The translations under genes and the position numbers were made by a program. From Amphiura filiformis (lineage: Eukaryota; Echinodermata; Ophiuroidea; Amphilepidida; Amphiuridae): a stretch of 64,000 nt of DNA. Shown piece after piece: positions 1 to 10,579 of this stretch. The notes under the pieces are model-generated. The model saw only the letters and a program-made list of their open reading frames with translations, did no database searches and was not told the DNA's origin. The stretch lies in NCBI RefSeq assembly GCF_039555335.1, contig NC_092631.1:3997501-4061500 (forward strand), written 5' to 3'. Numbering within the stretch: position 1 is the stretch's first letter; the number at the start of each line of letters is the position of its first letter.

Positions 1-496
1 GAGGTAAACAGCAGAGTTTTGCGCTTCGTTGGTACTTGGTCTCCTATGTTGACCAATGCGGGTTTTTAACGCCTGTTTGGTTTCTCCAACATAAGCCGCA
101 GAGCAATCGGTATCGTCGCTGTGGTTATCCGGACTGGGCCTTTCTCAAAGCCACCAAGAGTAAAGAGCCAAAGACCGGAGGCGCGAGTGGTCAAACCAAC
201 AGAGCCCACGTAACTATACCATATATTTCTGGAATCTCGGAACGCGTGAAGAACCACTTCAAATCCTTTGGAATTTCAACATCCTTCAAACCAGTTAACA
301 CGCTTCGCGGGAAACTTGTGAATGTGAAGGACAAGCAACCGAAGGACAAACGCTCAAACTTAGTGTACGGGGTTGTGTGCGGCGATACCGATTGCTCTGC
401 GGCTTATGTTGGAGAAACCAAACAGGTGTTAAAAACCTGCATTGGTCAACATAGGAGACCAAGTACCAACGAAGCGCAAAACTCTGCTGTTTACCT
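1..496. repeat. Inverted duplication in the Penelope-like fragment
   Basis: Bases 1-116 are the reverse complement of 381-496 with only a few mismatches, leaving a ~264-bp spacer. Head-to-head or inverted partial copies are common for Penelope-like elements. The left arm may continue outside the window. Confidence 0.9.
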
Positions 497-729
497 CCAT
501 TTAAAGGACACTGGACACTCAATTAAGAACGAGGAAGTCGTTATTCTTGATAAGGAGGAACAATATGGCATAGGAGAGGCATAAAAGAAGCCATTTGGGA
601 ACGCATTGAGCAACCGTCACTGAACAAGAAAGGGGACTCCGCTTCAATTTATCTCATGCATGGGACCGGGCCATCGGGTCGATACCTAAGCCGTCTATCA
701 CGTGACCAGTCCAACGGGTCAGTTGCCTG
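113..729 (+). pseudogene. Penelope-like element fragment (GIY-YIG endonuclease end)
   Basis: The translation ISGISERVKNHFKSFGI, VKDKQPKDKRSNLVYGVVC and AAYVGETKQVLK..IGQHRRPS is the reverse-transcriptase C-terminus and GIY-YIG endonuclease of a Penelope-like retroelement. One base is lost near 565: the frame runs into TAA at 582-584, while the next frame continues as WHRRGIKEAIWERIEQPSLN to a stop near 728. The first ~116 bp are an inverted copy of its own 381-496, so an open frame starting at 36 is chimeric and not a real start. No intact RT core is present. Confidence 0.75.
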
Positions 730-762
730 ATGAAGTCTGGTGGTTCCAGACATAGCGTCGCA
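725..762 (+). ncRNA. Degenerate hammerhead-ribozyme-like motif
   Basis: Just after the Penelope-like coding end: CTGATGA core (727-733), a perfect 6-bp stem GTCTGG/CCAGAC with a 5-nt loop, then ATAG where an active ribozyme has GAAA. Penelope-like elements often carry hammerhead motifs at their ends. The lost GAAA implies it is inactive. Confidence 0.4.
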
Positions 763-779
763 ATAGTTGCAAAAAAGTA

Positions 780-1436
780 AGTTCCAGTATTAGATTTAAT
801 TCCAAAACACTGTAGGCTTATGTAGCCTTATTACTGTACTTATATATGTGGGAAGATCAATGGTCTTTGGCAATGCAAAAACACTGAGGTAAAACTACAT
901 CTTCTGTACTTGTTGGAAGATTAACGGTCTTTGGCAATGAAAAAGTTGAAAAACTACATTGCGCTTAAAACTTTACTTTCTCTCTGCCAATTTCTATGCC
1001 TAGTGTACCGGTACACTTAGGCCTATTAATATTAATTATATTTGTAGAAGGCCTATTAATTAAGCCTATGCATGTTGTATCACTTTAATTCAGCCGCTTA
1101 TCTGTATGACCATAACTCTAAGTTTGTATACATTTAGTCAGGGCCCCTGAGACTATACAGATATGCAGATTAAATATAGGCCCTACTCTGCGATCATGCT
1201 TTTAATTTTATATTAATTTTTACCAAAATTTTTGTTTAAAAAACCGGGCACCAAAAGCTACTACCAAACAACAACAACAACAACAAACAGGGGAAAAAAG
1301 CAACTAAATTTACCAATATTTATTTATTCATTTATTTATTTATTTATTATTATTTCCTTACGTATTGTACTTTCAGTGACTTTGACTTGAGTTTCGAGTT
1401 CTTTCGCTTTTGTTGAAATCTTGCAAAGTCATGTTT
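780..1436. other. AT-rich stretch without genes
   Basis: Contains a short (CAA)n run near 1265-1288 and a (TTTA)n run at 1318-1350. A motif resembling 'GGTCTTTGGCAATG' occurs twice (858-875, 929-945). No coding signal seen. Confidence 0.6.
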
Positions 1437-1850
1437 TGGCCTTACTCCCCATTCCAGAAAAATACAGAACTAATTTTTTTAGATTAAGAAAATATTATCC
1501 TGTTCTGCCAAATGAAACATAGCTATATCCTAATCCTTTAATTAGTCCTAACTGGCAATAAAAGTCAGATTTTAATATTTTTGCAATTTGAGGGAAATCG
1601 GCCAAAAACATCATGTGCAATTTTGCATGTTTTCTTACAATTGTAGTCACAAAATTGTAAGACTTGGCACAAGTCTAAGCACACAAAATCTTGAGTATAT
1701 TATTTATTTTATTTATTTATTATTTTATTTTATTAGATCTTATTTTGCCTGGGGAACAAACTCAGTGGTCCACACTGATTTCCAGTCTGGCCCAGGGGTC
1801 AAACAAAATACATCAAAATACAAATGAAATACATACAAATGAATTACATA

Positions 1851-2671
1851 GGGTACCTGCAGGTAATATGGGACCATTAAGGACGTTTATAGCTTATGTG
1901 CATAAAAACTATAGAAGATATGCCCAAAAGAGATTGTTATGATGAACAACCTGTCCTTTAAGATTAATAAACCAGGCAATGTTATCTTGTTTTTATGTTT
2001 GTTTGGGCTATAGCGTCAAAATGACGTCATAAATCGTCAAGTGTCCCATATTACCTGCATGTGCAGGTAATATGGGACACTGTGTTATCTCTATGGTGAA
2101 AATCAAAATGTTCAGAAAATCACTCTTTTGTTCTAAAAACATTTTTGTTACATGATTTTGAATGTTAAATGCAAATTTCAACAAGAAAATTCAATTTTCT
2201 AAATAGTTTTGCTTTTCGCATTGACAATGCACACAATTTCCTATGTGTCCCATATTACCTGCACCCATTCAGTTGAAAATCAGAGAAAATAATCATTTAT
2301 AAAAGGAAAGTGCCACTTTTCAGTGGAATTTTACCTGCTGATAAGCTTAACCCATCACCTAAAGATCATAAAAAGTGACAAATGCACCCTCAGTACCAGA
2401 GTATTTGGATACACAATCATAAAATGTGGCGTCATTGATTTTATATCAGGCCAAAAAAAAGACGTAAATTTTGGGCAATTTCACTCTTTTTGGCATTGAT
2501 TTCCAAGAGTTTGATACACAGACTCCAAAACTGCATTTCTAGAAGCACAATTGATGTCTCTAAACACTTAACAAATCAACTTAAAGTGTGTACCTTCTCT
2601 AAGCTACTTTTTGTTAAAATGAAAACAGGTGTCCCATATTACCTGCTGTCCCATATTACCTGCAGCTACCC
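1851..2671. mobile_element. Inverted-repeat element with internal GCAGGTAATATGGGAC motifs
   Basis: Ends GGGTA(C/G)CTGCAGGTAATA in inverted orientation, flanked by TA on both sides (1849-1850, 2672-2673), the target duplication of Tc1/mariner-type insertions. The motif GCAGGTAATATGGGAC or its complement occurs about seven times, at both ends, in the middle (2043-2085) and at 2245-2265. No coding potential. Confidence 0.65.
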
Positions 2672-2712
2672 TATCATGGATGTAACTAATACATCATATA
2701 TGAAACACACAC

Positions 2713-3090
2713 GGTCCCCGCACTCCCTGCATCTGCGGGTATTCATGCTTGTCGGTGAACTTTAAAAACACCCCCTTTTGCATCTCATTTCACGTAGTTT
2801 TTAGGGAAAAACACCCCTTTTTTAGCGATTTCATGAATTATTTGCCTTATGACAATACCCCTATTTTCGCTAAAACGCGAACAATATTTCTAATATGCCC
2901 TTTTCTGGCAAAAACGCGTCTAGGCTGCTCGATCAAAATACCCTTTTTTCAAATTCGCGAACACGTGGTTTGAAAAAACACCCCTTTTTTGTGTGTTTTG
3001 CGAATCGCGTTTCTTCATCTGAAAACACCCCTTATTTCGCGAAATTTTCGACGAGCATGAATACCCGTGGATGCACGGAGTGCGGGGACC
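2713..3090. mobile_element. 378-bp inverted-repeat element (GGTCCCCGCACTCC ends)
   Basis: About 42 bp of inverted terminal repeat, beginning GGTCCCCGCACTCC and running through GGGTATTCATGCTTGTCG. The interior is a degenerate minisatellite of units like AACACCCCTTTTTTGCGAA. Confidence 0.75.
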
Positions 3091-3220
3091 GGGGAAACAC
3101 ACCAAGGAAGCGCATGCATCTGTGCTGGCCGGCTGCAGTGCGGCAATGTCAGCAGGCTTCTAAGACAGCCTGCAGGCTAAGGGTTAGCTCAAATTTTTAA
3201 TATTGTATGTTATTTTTGCT

Positions 3221-3523
3221 AAGGCAAAATAAAAAAATAAACATGTTTCACGTCCCCTCCCGCTTCCTTTTTTCAGGTTTCCTCAAATATATTTTTATTT
3301 TTTGAAATTCAGTTATAACTTTTCAAAAAATATGTCTAGGAAGTTGGAATGCTTTCTATAGCCTTGTTAAGATACAAGAAACATTTTAGGAAGGTTTTGT
3401 GATCATTGGAGGGGGTGTAACTCTCAGAACAACAAATAAAAAAGGGCCTCCTTCTTTTCCGGGCATTATTTTCTTTTTTTCGAAAATCCAGACGTGAAAC
3501 ATGTTTTATTTTTTACTTGGCCT
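3221..3523. mobile_element. Short inverted-repeat element
   Basis: Arms around AAACATGTTTCACGTC at 3239-3254 and 3490-3508 extend through A/T-rich sequence to CCAAG/CTTGG-like ends. Likely a nonautonomous DNA element. Confidence 0.5.
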
Positions 3524-3797
3524 AATTGGTTATGAAAAAGATTAATAAGATTGGAAAATGTGTTTTCCAAAAATTAGAATGCATAACTTGATATAGCCTT
3601 TGGTCAAGTCTTCGGGCTTGATTGTCACAGAATACGAAAAAGGTCGAAAAACAAAAAATGCATGTTTTTGGCCCTTATTGGCCCAAATATTGACCAAATA
3701 TTAAAATTTTACTTTCATTACCAGTTAGGACTTTCTAAAGGATCAGGATTTAGCAATGTTTCATTTGGTAAAACAGGCAAAACAGGATAATATTTTT

Positions 3798-4178
3798 TTA
3801 ATCCAAAAAAATTAGTTCTGTATTTTTCTGAAATGGGGAGTAGATCAGTTTGGTCTTCAGCTGGTCTAAATAAGTAGAGGGCAGCAGATCAATTTTGCGG
3901 TGTGAATTTGTATCCAGGGCTTTGTATAGCAAGTTGAAGGTCACTGAGTGAATTCGTGTTTTTGAGCGCAGAAAGTAATGTTTTCTCCCGGTGTTTTCTG
4001 TAATTGCAAGCATTTCTTTCGCATAGTGGAAGTGCTGGTTGTTCGATGTGAAGTGAGTATTGTTTGTCAAAGGAAAATCGAGGTATGGAAGTACATTTTC
4101 AGCCTTGTGTGTTGCTGTAAATTTCATAAGCTTACTGACGACAATGTCAATGCATGAATGACATGCATGCATGACCAA
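3798..4178 (-). other. 126-codon open frame, not recognised
   Basis: Open frame beginning MVMHACHSCIDIVVSKLMKF. I see no domain, signal peptide or family match. Its 3' end overlaps the inverted arm of the 1437-3845 element, so it may be transposon-derived or chance. I do not claim it is a gene. Confidence 0.2.
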
Positions 4179-4506
4179 TCAGACATGGCAGAATCATTCA
4201 CATGAATATGATTCTACAATGTAATATTTTGTAAACCATTGAAGAATTAGTTGCCCACATGATCATCAAATTTTAATATCATCAGCACTTTTATTTTCTA
4301 CTATCATACTGATGATACAATGTTTAAAATAAATTAAATGCAAATACACTTATTATGTTGTATTGCATTAAATATTTGTATCAGTATGGTATGATATAGT
4401 ATGCATTAATTATAAAGAAAGTTGGACACTTTCCTTGTCACAAAAGATGTAAGTTTATCCCACACACAGAGATGTAGGTCGATCCTTCATGTAATTATTT
4501 CGTGTA

Positions 4507-4660
4507 ATCTAATCTAAACTCTAACCCTAATCCTAACCCTAACCCTAAGCCTAATCCTAATCATAACCCTAATCCTAACCCTAACCCTAATCCTAACCCT
4601 AATCCTAACCCTAAACTAACCCTAAACTAACCCTAACTCTAACCCTAACCCTAACCCTAA
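4507..4660. repeat. Interstitial telomere-like (CCCTAA)n tract
   Basis: About 154 bp of CCCTAA units, with many variant units (TCCTAA, CTAAACTAA). The strand shown is the C-rich one. A short inverted repeat CCTTCATGTAATT flanks it at about 4482 and 4665, so the tract probably sits inside a small mobile element rather than marking a chromosome end. Confidence 0.85.
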
Positions 4661-4975
4661 TTTCGTATAAAATTACATGAAGGAATAACCGAGATGTAAG
4701 ACTTCCGAATTCGGAAATAAAGCAAAAAAAAAAATTCTGGAAATGTAAAAAAATTTGTCATAAAAAGAGAAAAAAAAAAAAAATTTGTGAGGGGGATGAA
4801 CCCCCGCCAGGGGACCCCCGTTGCACGCCTTTCCTTCGAGCGGCTCGGCTGCTCGCTTTGGCTCGCATGATTTTCAGGAAGTGGATCACTACCTCGCTTA
4901 CATCTCTGCACACAGCATTGTGGAACATATATCACAGCAATTTTGTTCATTCATGGTTCCATGGAAGTATGTAGT

Positions 4976-5468
4976 GGTTAAATACCACTAATAGGCCTGG
5001 GTGATACATTGAAATACGACGAGTAACTATTTGTTTTCATGGCATTCGAAAAGACTGCATTAAAATCGCTGAAATTGATCAAGTTTAATATATAGCCAAA
5101 AAAGTACTTTTTAGAGTTTGATGCTTCAAAATGGTACATTTTCTCTCATTATATGACATTTTTGTTGTACGGTAATAGTACCAAAATTCATACGCACAGC
5201 TTCGGTTTTTAGTAAATATTAGCCTATCATATTGTAACTTTCAGCTTCGAGGGCGCACTGTCATTTTAAGGTGTTTACGGTTCAGTGCGTTAAAACAAGA
5301 AAAGTCTCAGGTCAACCTATGTTGAATTTTTGATCATTTGGCATCTAAATCATATAGTTTCACCTGATATTAGTGGCATTGAACTGTGAGAGTTCTGAAT
5401 GTGAGAAAATTCCACCCGAAATTTCCCATTGAAACCCGTGTAATACATAATTAGTGGTATTTAACCTA
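4976..5468. mobile_element. Inverted-repeat element ending GGTTAAATACCACTAAT
   Basis: GGTTAAATACCACTAAT at 4976 is repeated inverted at ~5451-5466 and again at ~6402-6419. Its right end (from 5320) is duplicated at 6264-6421. Confidence 0.55.
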
Positions 5469-6421
5469 TAGAAACACTGAATTCTATGGATCTGATATTC
5501 GTCATGGAGACTTTTCTAGCTATTTTTGCTTACATTTCTCAATATTTAACTGTATTTGCCCTGGCAAGAAAACGTGCATCTTCTTCGACTACTAAGGTAT
5601 GTTTTTAGAACCCGTTGAGGTAGTAACGGGTTGAGGGGGGGGACTCTACCTCACGTACCTCTCACGTAAATACTTGGCAAGGTCCATAAGTTTGGATGTA
5701 GTGCCAAGGAAGAAAACTTGTTGCTCCCGTGCAGTGCAGGTAATGAAGGTGCCGATATATACAAAGTGCAAGTAAAAATGGACCTGGAATTACATTGAAC
5801 CAGTAACTGCTCCCCTGAACACCTCGTAAGTTGGAGAAGACAAGGTGCTCACTGGTAGAGAATTCCACCAGGCGACTGCACGCTGGAAAAAGCGAAGCTT
5901 TGAAGAGCTGGATACGGGCTGGTAGTGGATTGAATTTACTGGGATGGTAGGCTCTTGTAGAGGATGGAAGCATTGGAGTCATGTAAAGAGCTGGGTTGAC
6001 TGCCACAAGGTTGTTACATATCTTGTACATGAGAATGAGGCTGGATGTTTTTCGCCTTTGCTCGAGGGAGACCCATTGTAATTCTTGAAGCATTGATGAA
6101 ACACTGTCTTGCCGTCTGTATCAGCTTGCCTCTGTATGTTTTCAATTTTATTGATGTCTTTTTGATGGTATGGAGACCAGACTGGACATGTGTATTCAAG
6201 ATGAGGTCGGACCAGCGACATGTAGGCTTGTTCCTTCAACTTGCGAGAGCAACCTCTCAGATTTGTTGAATTTTTGATCATTTGGCATCTAAATCATATA
6301 GTTTCACCTGATATTAGTGGCATTGAACTGTGAGAGTTCTGAATGTGAGGAAATTCCACCCGAAATTAGGCATTTTCCCATTGAAACCCGTGTAATACAT
6401 AATTAGTGGTATTTAACCTAG
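5320..6421. repeat. ~150-bp direct repeats flanking a LINE fragment
   Basis: The block starting GTTGAATTTTTGATCATTTG occurs at 5320-5468 and 6264-6421, nearly identical. The second copy has a short insertion (TTAGGCAT). Between them is a - strand reverse-transcriptase fragment. This is far longer than a normal target-site duplication. Confidence 0.8.
5662..6281 (-). pseudogene. CR1/L2-type LINE reverse transcriptase, C-terminal fragment
   Basis: Two overlapping - strand frames read LKEQAYMSLVRPHLEYTCPV, WSPYHQKDINKIENIQRQA, then LQELQWVSLEQRRKTSSLIL and MYKICNNLVAVNPALYM: the thumb and C-terminal region typical of CR1/L2-like non-LTR retrotransposons. A frameshift near 6060-6100 separates the halves. 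Palm-domain motifs are absent (5'-truncated). Confidence 0.8.
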
Positions 6422-6639
6422 TGCATTTCACTATTTTGGGAAATAAGTGATTTCCACTGCCATTGTTGCAGTAGACGGCCATTAATGAGAGCATATACTT
6501 ATGTGATGTTGACAGGGCCCCTATGATGTGTAGTATACACATATATTGGAACAAAATCATTAGGAATGTTAATTAAATTTCAAATGTGGATTTTGTTCAT
6601 TTTTAGCTCTTGGTAGCAGCTCTATAAATCACCATGTCT

Positions 6640-6690
6640 CTCCGTTCGTCCGTCCGTGCGTCCGTTAGTCCGTTAGTAACAAACGCTAAA
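6640..6690. repeat. Degenerate TCCG microsatellite
   Basis: Short run of CCGTTCGTCCGTCCGTGCG-like units at the left edge of the 153-bp array. Confidence 0.6.
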
Positions 6691-6692
6691 AG

Positions 6693-7365
6693 ATGCTGTT
6701 ACGTCAACATCGTTTGTCGCATGGCTATGGTACTTGGTGAGGGGAGGCCTATACCGCCCCATACTGGAAAAAGAGTTTAAGCCCGAAATATGCTAATTAG
6801 GTCATTAAAGGGCATTACACGATTTTCAACAATTTCTAAAAATGCTGTTACGTCAACATCGTTTGTCGCATGGCTATGGTACTTGGTGAGGGGGAAGGCA
6901 GGTACCGGCCCCATACTGGAAAAGAGATTCGCCCCGAAATATGCTAATTAGGTCATTAAAGGGGCATTACACGATTTTCAACAATTTCTAAAAAATGCTG
7001 TTACGTCAACATCGTTTGTCGCATGGCTATGGTACTTGGTGAGGGGGGGGCAGGTACCGGCCGCATACTGGAAAGGAGGTTTCGTCCCGAAATATGCTAA
7101 TTAGGTCATTAAAGGGGCATTACACGATTTTCAACAATTTCTAAAAAATGCTGTTACGTCAACATCGTTTGTCGCATGGCTATGGTACTTGGTGAGGGGG
7201 AAGGCAGGTACCGCCCCATACTGGAAAAAGAGTTTTCGTCCCGAAATATGCTAATTAGGTCATTAAAGGGGCATTACACGATTTTCAACAATTTCTAAAA
7301 AATGCTGTTACGTCAACATCGTTTGTCGCATGGCTGTGGTACTACTTGGTGAGGGAGAGGGCCTA
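6693..7365. repeat. 153-bp tandem array, about 4.5 units
   Basis: Units begin ATGCTGTTACGTCAACATCG at 6693, 6842, 6995, 7148 and 7302 (spacings 149-154). Units are near identical and the fifth is cut off after ~65 bp where the purine-rich array starts. No ORF is conserved through the units. Confidence 0.92.
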
Positions 7366-7756
7366 TAGGGCAATTAAGGGAAATTTGGGAAAAGTGGGAA
7401 ACATGAGGGGAAATTTTGGAAAATTGAGGAGAATTAAGGGAAATTGAGAGAAATTCAGGTGAATTAAGGAAATTTGGGAAAATAGAGAATTTAAGGAAAT
7501 TTGGGAAAATGAGGGAAATTGAGGGAGAATTGGGAACATTGAGGAAGTTAAGGAAATTGAAGAGAATTAAGGGAAATTGAGGGAAATTCAGGTGAATTAA
7601 GGGAAATTGACAAGAATTAAGGGAAATTTGGGAAAATAGAGGGCAGTTAAGGGAAATTTGGGAAAATGAGGGGAAATTGAGGGGAAAGAGAATTAAGGGA
7701 AATTCTGGTGAATTAAGGGAAATTGACAAAAATTAAGGGAAATTAGGGGATTTAAC
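7366..7756. repeat. Purine-rich minisatellite
   Basis: Irregular units such as GAATTAAGGGAAATTGAGG on the + strand, almost free of C. The resulting long open frame on the - strand (Leu/Pro/Ser/Phe-rich) is a composition artefact. Confidence 0.85.
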
Positions 7757-8545
7757 ACTTGATGTCAAGGCGCTTTTTTCCCGAAAATCGTGTGGACATC
7801 AAAAGTGTCCGAAATCGGTTTCGAACACTTTCGATGTCAAGACGCTTTTTTCCGAAAATCGTTTGGACATCAAAAGTGTCCGAAATCGGTTTCGAACACT
7901 TTTGATGTCAAGACGCTTTTTCCCAAAAATCGTTTGGACATCAAAAGTGTCCGAAATCGGTTTCGAACACTTTTGATGTCAAGACGCTTTTCCCGAAAAT
8001 CGTTTGGACATCAAAAGTGTCAGAAATCGGTTTCGAACACTTTTGATGTCAAGACGCTTTTTCCCCGAATATCGTTTGGACATCAAAAGTGTCCGAGATC
8101 GGTTTCCGAACACTTTTGATCCCAAGACGCTTCTTTTTCCGAAAATCGTTTGGACATCAAAAGTGTCCGAAATCGGTTTCCGAACACTTTCAATGTCAAG
8201 ACGCTTTCTTTCCGAAAATCGTTTGGACATCAAAAGTGTCCGAAATCGGTTTCCGAACACTTTCGATGTCAAGACGCTTTTTCCCGAAAATCGTTTGGAC
8301 ATCAAAAGTGTCGAAATCGGTTTCGAACACTTTTGATGTCAAGGCTTTTTCCCGAAAATCGTTTGGACATCAAAAGTGTCCGAAATCGGTTTCGAACACT
8401 TTTGATGTCAAGATGCTTTTTCCTGAAAATCGTTTGGACATCAAAAGTGTCCAAAATCGGTTTCCGAACACTTTTGATGTCAAGACGCTTTTTTCCCGAA
8501 AATCGTTTGGACATCAAAAGTGTCGAAATGGGTTTCCGAACTTAA
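7757..8545. repeat. 71-bp hairpin-forming satellite, about 11 units
   Basis: Units (spacing 70-74 bp) contain ACATCAAAAGTGT and its inverted complement ACACTTTTGATGT around a core CGAAATCGGTTTCG that is itself nearly palindromic, then GACGCTTTTTCCCGAAAATC. Each unit could fold into a hairpin of about 37 nt. Both strands are open in several frames because the unit has few stops; this is not coding. Confidence 0.93.
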
Positions 8546-8619
8546 TTTTTCAAATTTTGATTTTTTTTTTTTGGTGTGGATGGAAATACCCTTTCTGGCA
8601 TTATTTTAAGATGAGCGCC

Positions 8620-9565
8620 CTCAAAGGTTAAGCTCACAGAGGGGTTACAGGTCAAAATAGGGGTCAAACTTGAACCTGCTTCAAAGACACCAACACTGCA
8701 AAATTGAATTCCTTGTCCCGCAGCGACCGCTACGGATCCGACGGTACTTGTTAAAAATGAAGATGATTCACCAATAGTGGTGTCATCAGACTGGCAACCC
8801 ATCACATCAAAGTTGGTCAAAGATGCTGTTGAGTGTGTAGACCCCTTAAATTAAGCCTAACAAGGATGAGGGATAGCATTGGAAATAGCTGGAATCGCGT
8901 AGCAATTTTATCAATTTGCTACACAATTTTGGAGTTGAGTAGTATTTTTATGCCATACATGTAGACTTACACGCTGAAGTATGTAAATGTACCAAGAGGA
9001 AAGTAATGGAAGCAAATTTTGCTACGCATAAAAAAATGCTTAATCCCAACAAGGATGAGGGGGCCTACGCACTCAACAACATCTTTGACCAACCAATGGA
9101 AACACACCGTCTATAGCAGTTCCTGCTGCCGCTATGAAAACAGTCAGATGTGATGGGTTACCAGTGTGATGAAACCACTGAGTGTAGTGGGGAAAATGTG
9201 AGTTAAAGAGGCATTTGTGATCCACAGCCTCATCCCCCAACTTTTCGCAATAAAAAGGTGAGATTTTTATACCACTGGATACCCCTGGCAATACATGTAC
9301 GTTGTAATGTTTATGTACAACAAATTTCTTGCAGATTAATTTAATATTAATTAAAATATCGTCAAATTTGTATTTCGTTCTGATACACATACCAGAAGGA
9401 AATTACAACACATAGCCCATGGAGTAGTGTAATACACACATATAATCATGCATAACTCACAAACGCAAAATAGGAATCAACTGAAATCTTGAGAATAGGC
9501 CTAAGCATTTTTCGTGGATATCTACTGAAAATGTCATAAAAAGAGGATGCTATAGGATCACAAAA
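8620..9565. mobile_element. Inverted-repeat repeat element, related to 27872-28170
   Basis: Inner inverted repeat TTGGTCAAAGATG(C/T)TGTT at 8811-8848 and 9062-9098. The right part (9380-9560, including GTGGATATCTACTGAAAA and GGATGCTATAGGATCACAAA) recurs in inverse orientation at 27872-28170, so this is a dispersed family. Confidence 0.6.
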
Positions 9566-10275
9566 TAGTTTAACATCTTCATTTTTTTTAAATTTGGAAT
9601 TGTTCAAAATGAACAAAAATCATTGAGGTATAGGACTTTTTATTTTTTCGGAGAAGAGCAGGTAGGGCAACTACTTAATTCTATTTCTACATGTTCATAC
9701 TACATACTCTGAAAATTTTAGAAAATTCATACGAGTCCGCTTTTTTTTAAATCACATTTTTGTTCCTAAAATGGGGGTTATAGCGCCCTCAACGGGCACT
9801 CTCTCCATTGGGCTACATGTAAAGACCAGTTATAGACAAATGGCCCTAAAATAAAACGGACTTGTGCGAATTTCCTGAAATTTTGCATATGATGTAGATT
9901 TAACATCTGGAATGTAATGCAAGTGATGTCGTTGCTGCTCTTCTAAATTCATTTTTAAAATGTCCGCCCCAGACCAAGGTGTAGTATGTGTGCTTCACAT
10001 GTCATACACGTTGTTGATTACGCCATACACACATTCTACTTTGTACATGATATGCACCATACACATTGCGAGTTCCGTCTTGTCAACATATAATATAGAG
10101 CAAAAAATTGTTTGGACTGGCATTTTAAAGTGTGGACAATTATTGTCACAAGTGAATAATTATAGGGAGTTCTCATTTTCCACAATGGATGATTCTGCGA
10201 CGGTTAAACATCAAACGTTGTCGTTATCAGACACAATGTTTGGTTTTTTACTGTCGCAGTTGTGGAAATCAAAAA
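9566..10275. other. Stretch without recognised features
   Basis: AT-rich. An open frame at 9960-10322 has no recognisable domain and runs into the 32-bp repeat, so it is not called. Confidence 0.5.
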
Positions 10276-10372
10276 CTCCATACATACTAGTATTAAAAAG
10301 GATACATACTGGTACATACTAGTATTAAAAAGGATACATACTGGTACATACTAGTATTAATAAAAATTCCTT
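10276..10372. repeat. 32-bp tandem repeat, about 3 units
   Basis: Units of TACATACTAGTATTAAAAAG plus GATACATACTGG; CTAG positions 10287, 10319 and 10351. The same unit recurs at 11565-11650. Confidence 0.9.
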
Positions 10373-10442
10373 TAAAAGGAATAGGGTGGGCAAATGAAAA
10401 ATTGTCAAGAGAAATGAAAGTATGAGTAAGTCTTCACAATTA

Positions 10443-10579
10443 AAAACAGGAAAATATGACACAACATCGATTTCCAATGGGGGAATAACACAAAACGTAT
10501 AACCAAAGATAAAATAATTTTTAACTTTATACGTTTGTTATTCCCCATTGGAGGTTGTGTCATATTTTCCCTGATTTTA
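10443..10579. mobile_element. Hairpin element (~137 bp)
   Basis: Near-perfect inverted arms containing GAAAATATGACACAAC, CCAATGGGGGAATAACA and ACGTATAA, mirrored as GTTATTCCCCATTGG and GTTGTGTCATATTTTCC, around an A/T-rich centre. Confidence 0.75.

Larger units (their letters stand above)
1437..3845. mobile_element. 2.4-kb element with long inverted terminal arms, nested insertions inside
   Basis: The segment 1437-1640 (CTCCCCATTCCAGAAAAATA, TTAGTCCTAACTGG) is the reverse complement of about 3650-3845. The arms are ~190 bp and diverged. Between them lie at least three further inverted-repeat elements. No transposase is recognised. Confidence 0.6.

Noticed and set aside
36-112. N-terminal extension of the Penelope-like frame
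   Set aside because: This part is the inverted copy of the downstream segment, so the reading is antisense to the real coding sequence.
4507-4660. True telomere or chromosome end
   Set aside because: Tract is short, degenerate, internal and flanked by unique sequence and an inverted repeat.
7313-7729. 138-codon - strand frame rich in Leu, Pro, Ser and Phe
   Set aside because: Product of the purine-rich minisatellite; no domain.
7757-8545. Possible CRISPR-like array
   Set aside because: Units are contiguous with no variable spacers, and the window is eukaryotic.
7790-8631. Long overlapping open frames on both strands (108-180 codons)
   Set aside because: They follow the 71-bp satellite; the same short peptide repeats in shifted frames on both strands. 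Composition artefact.
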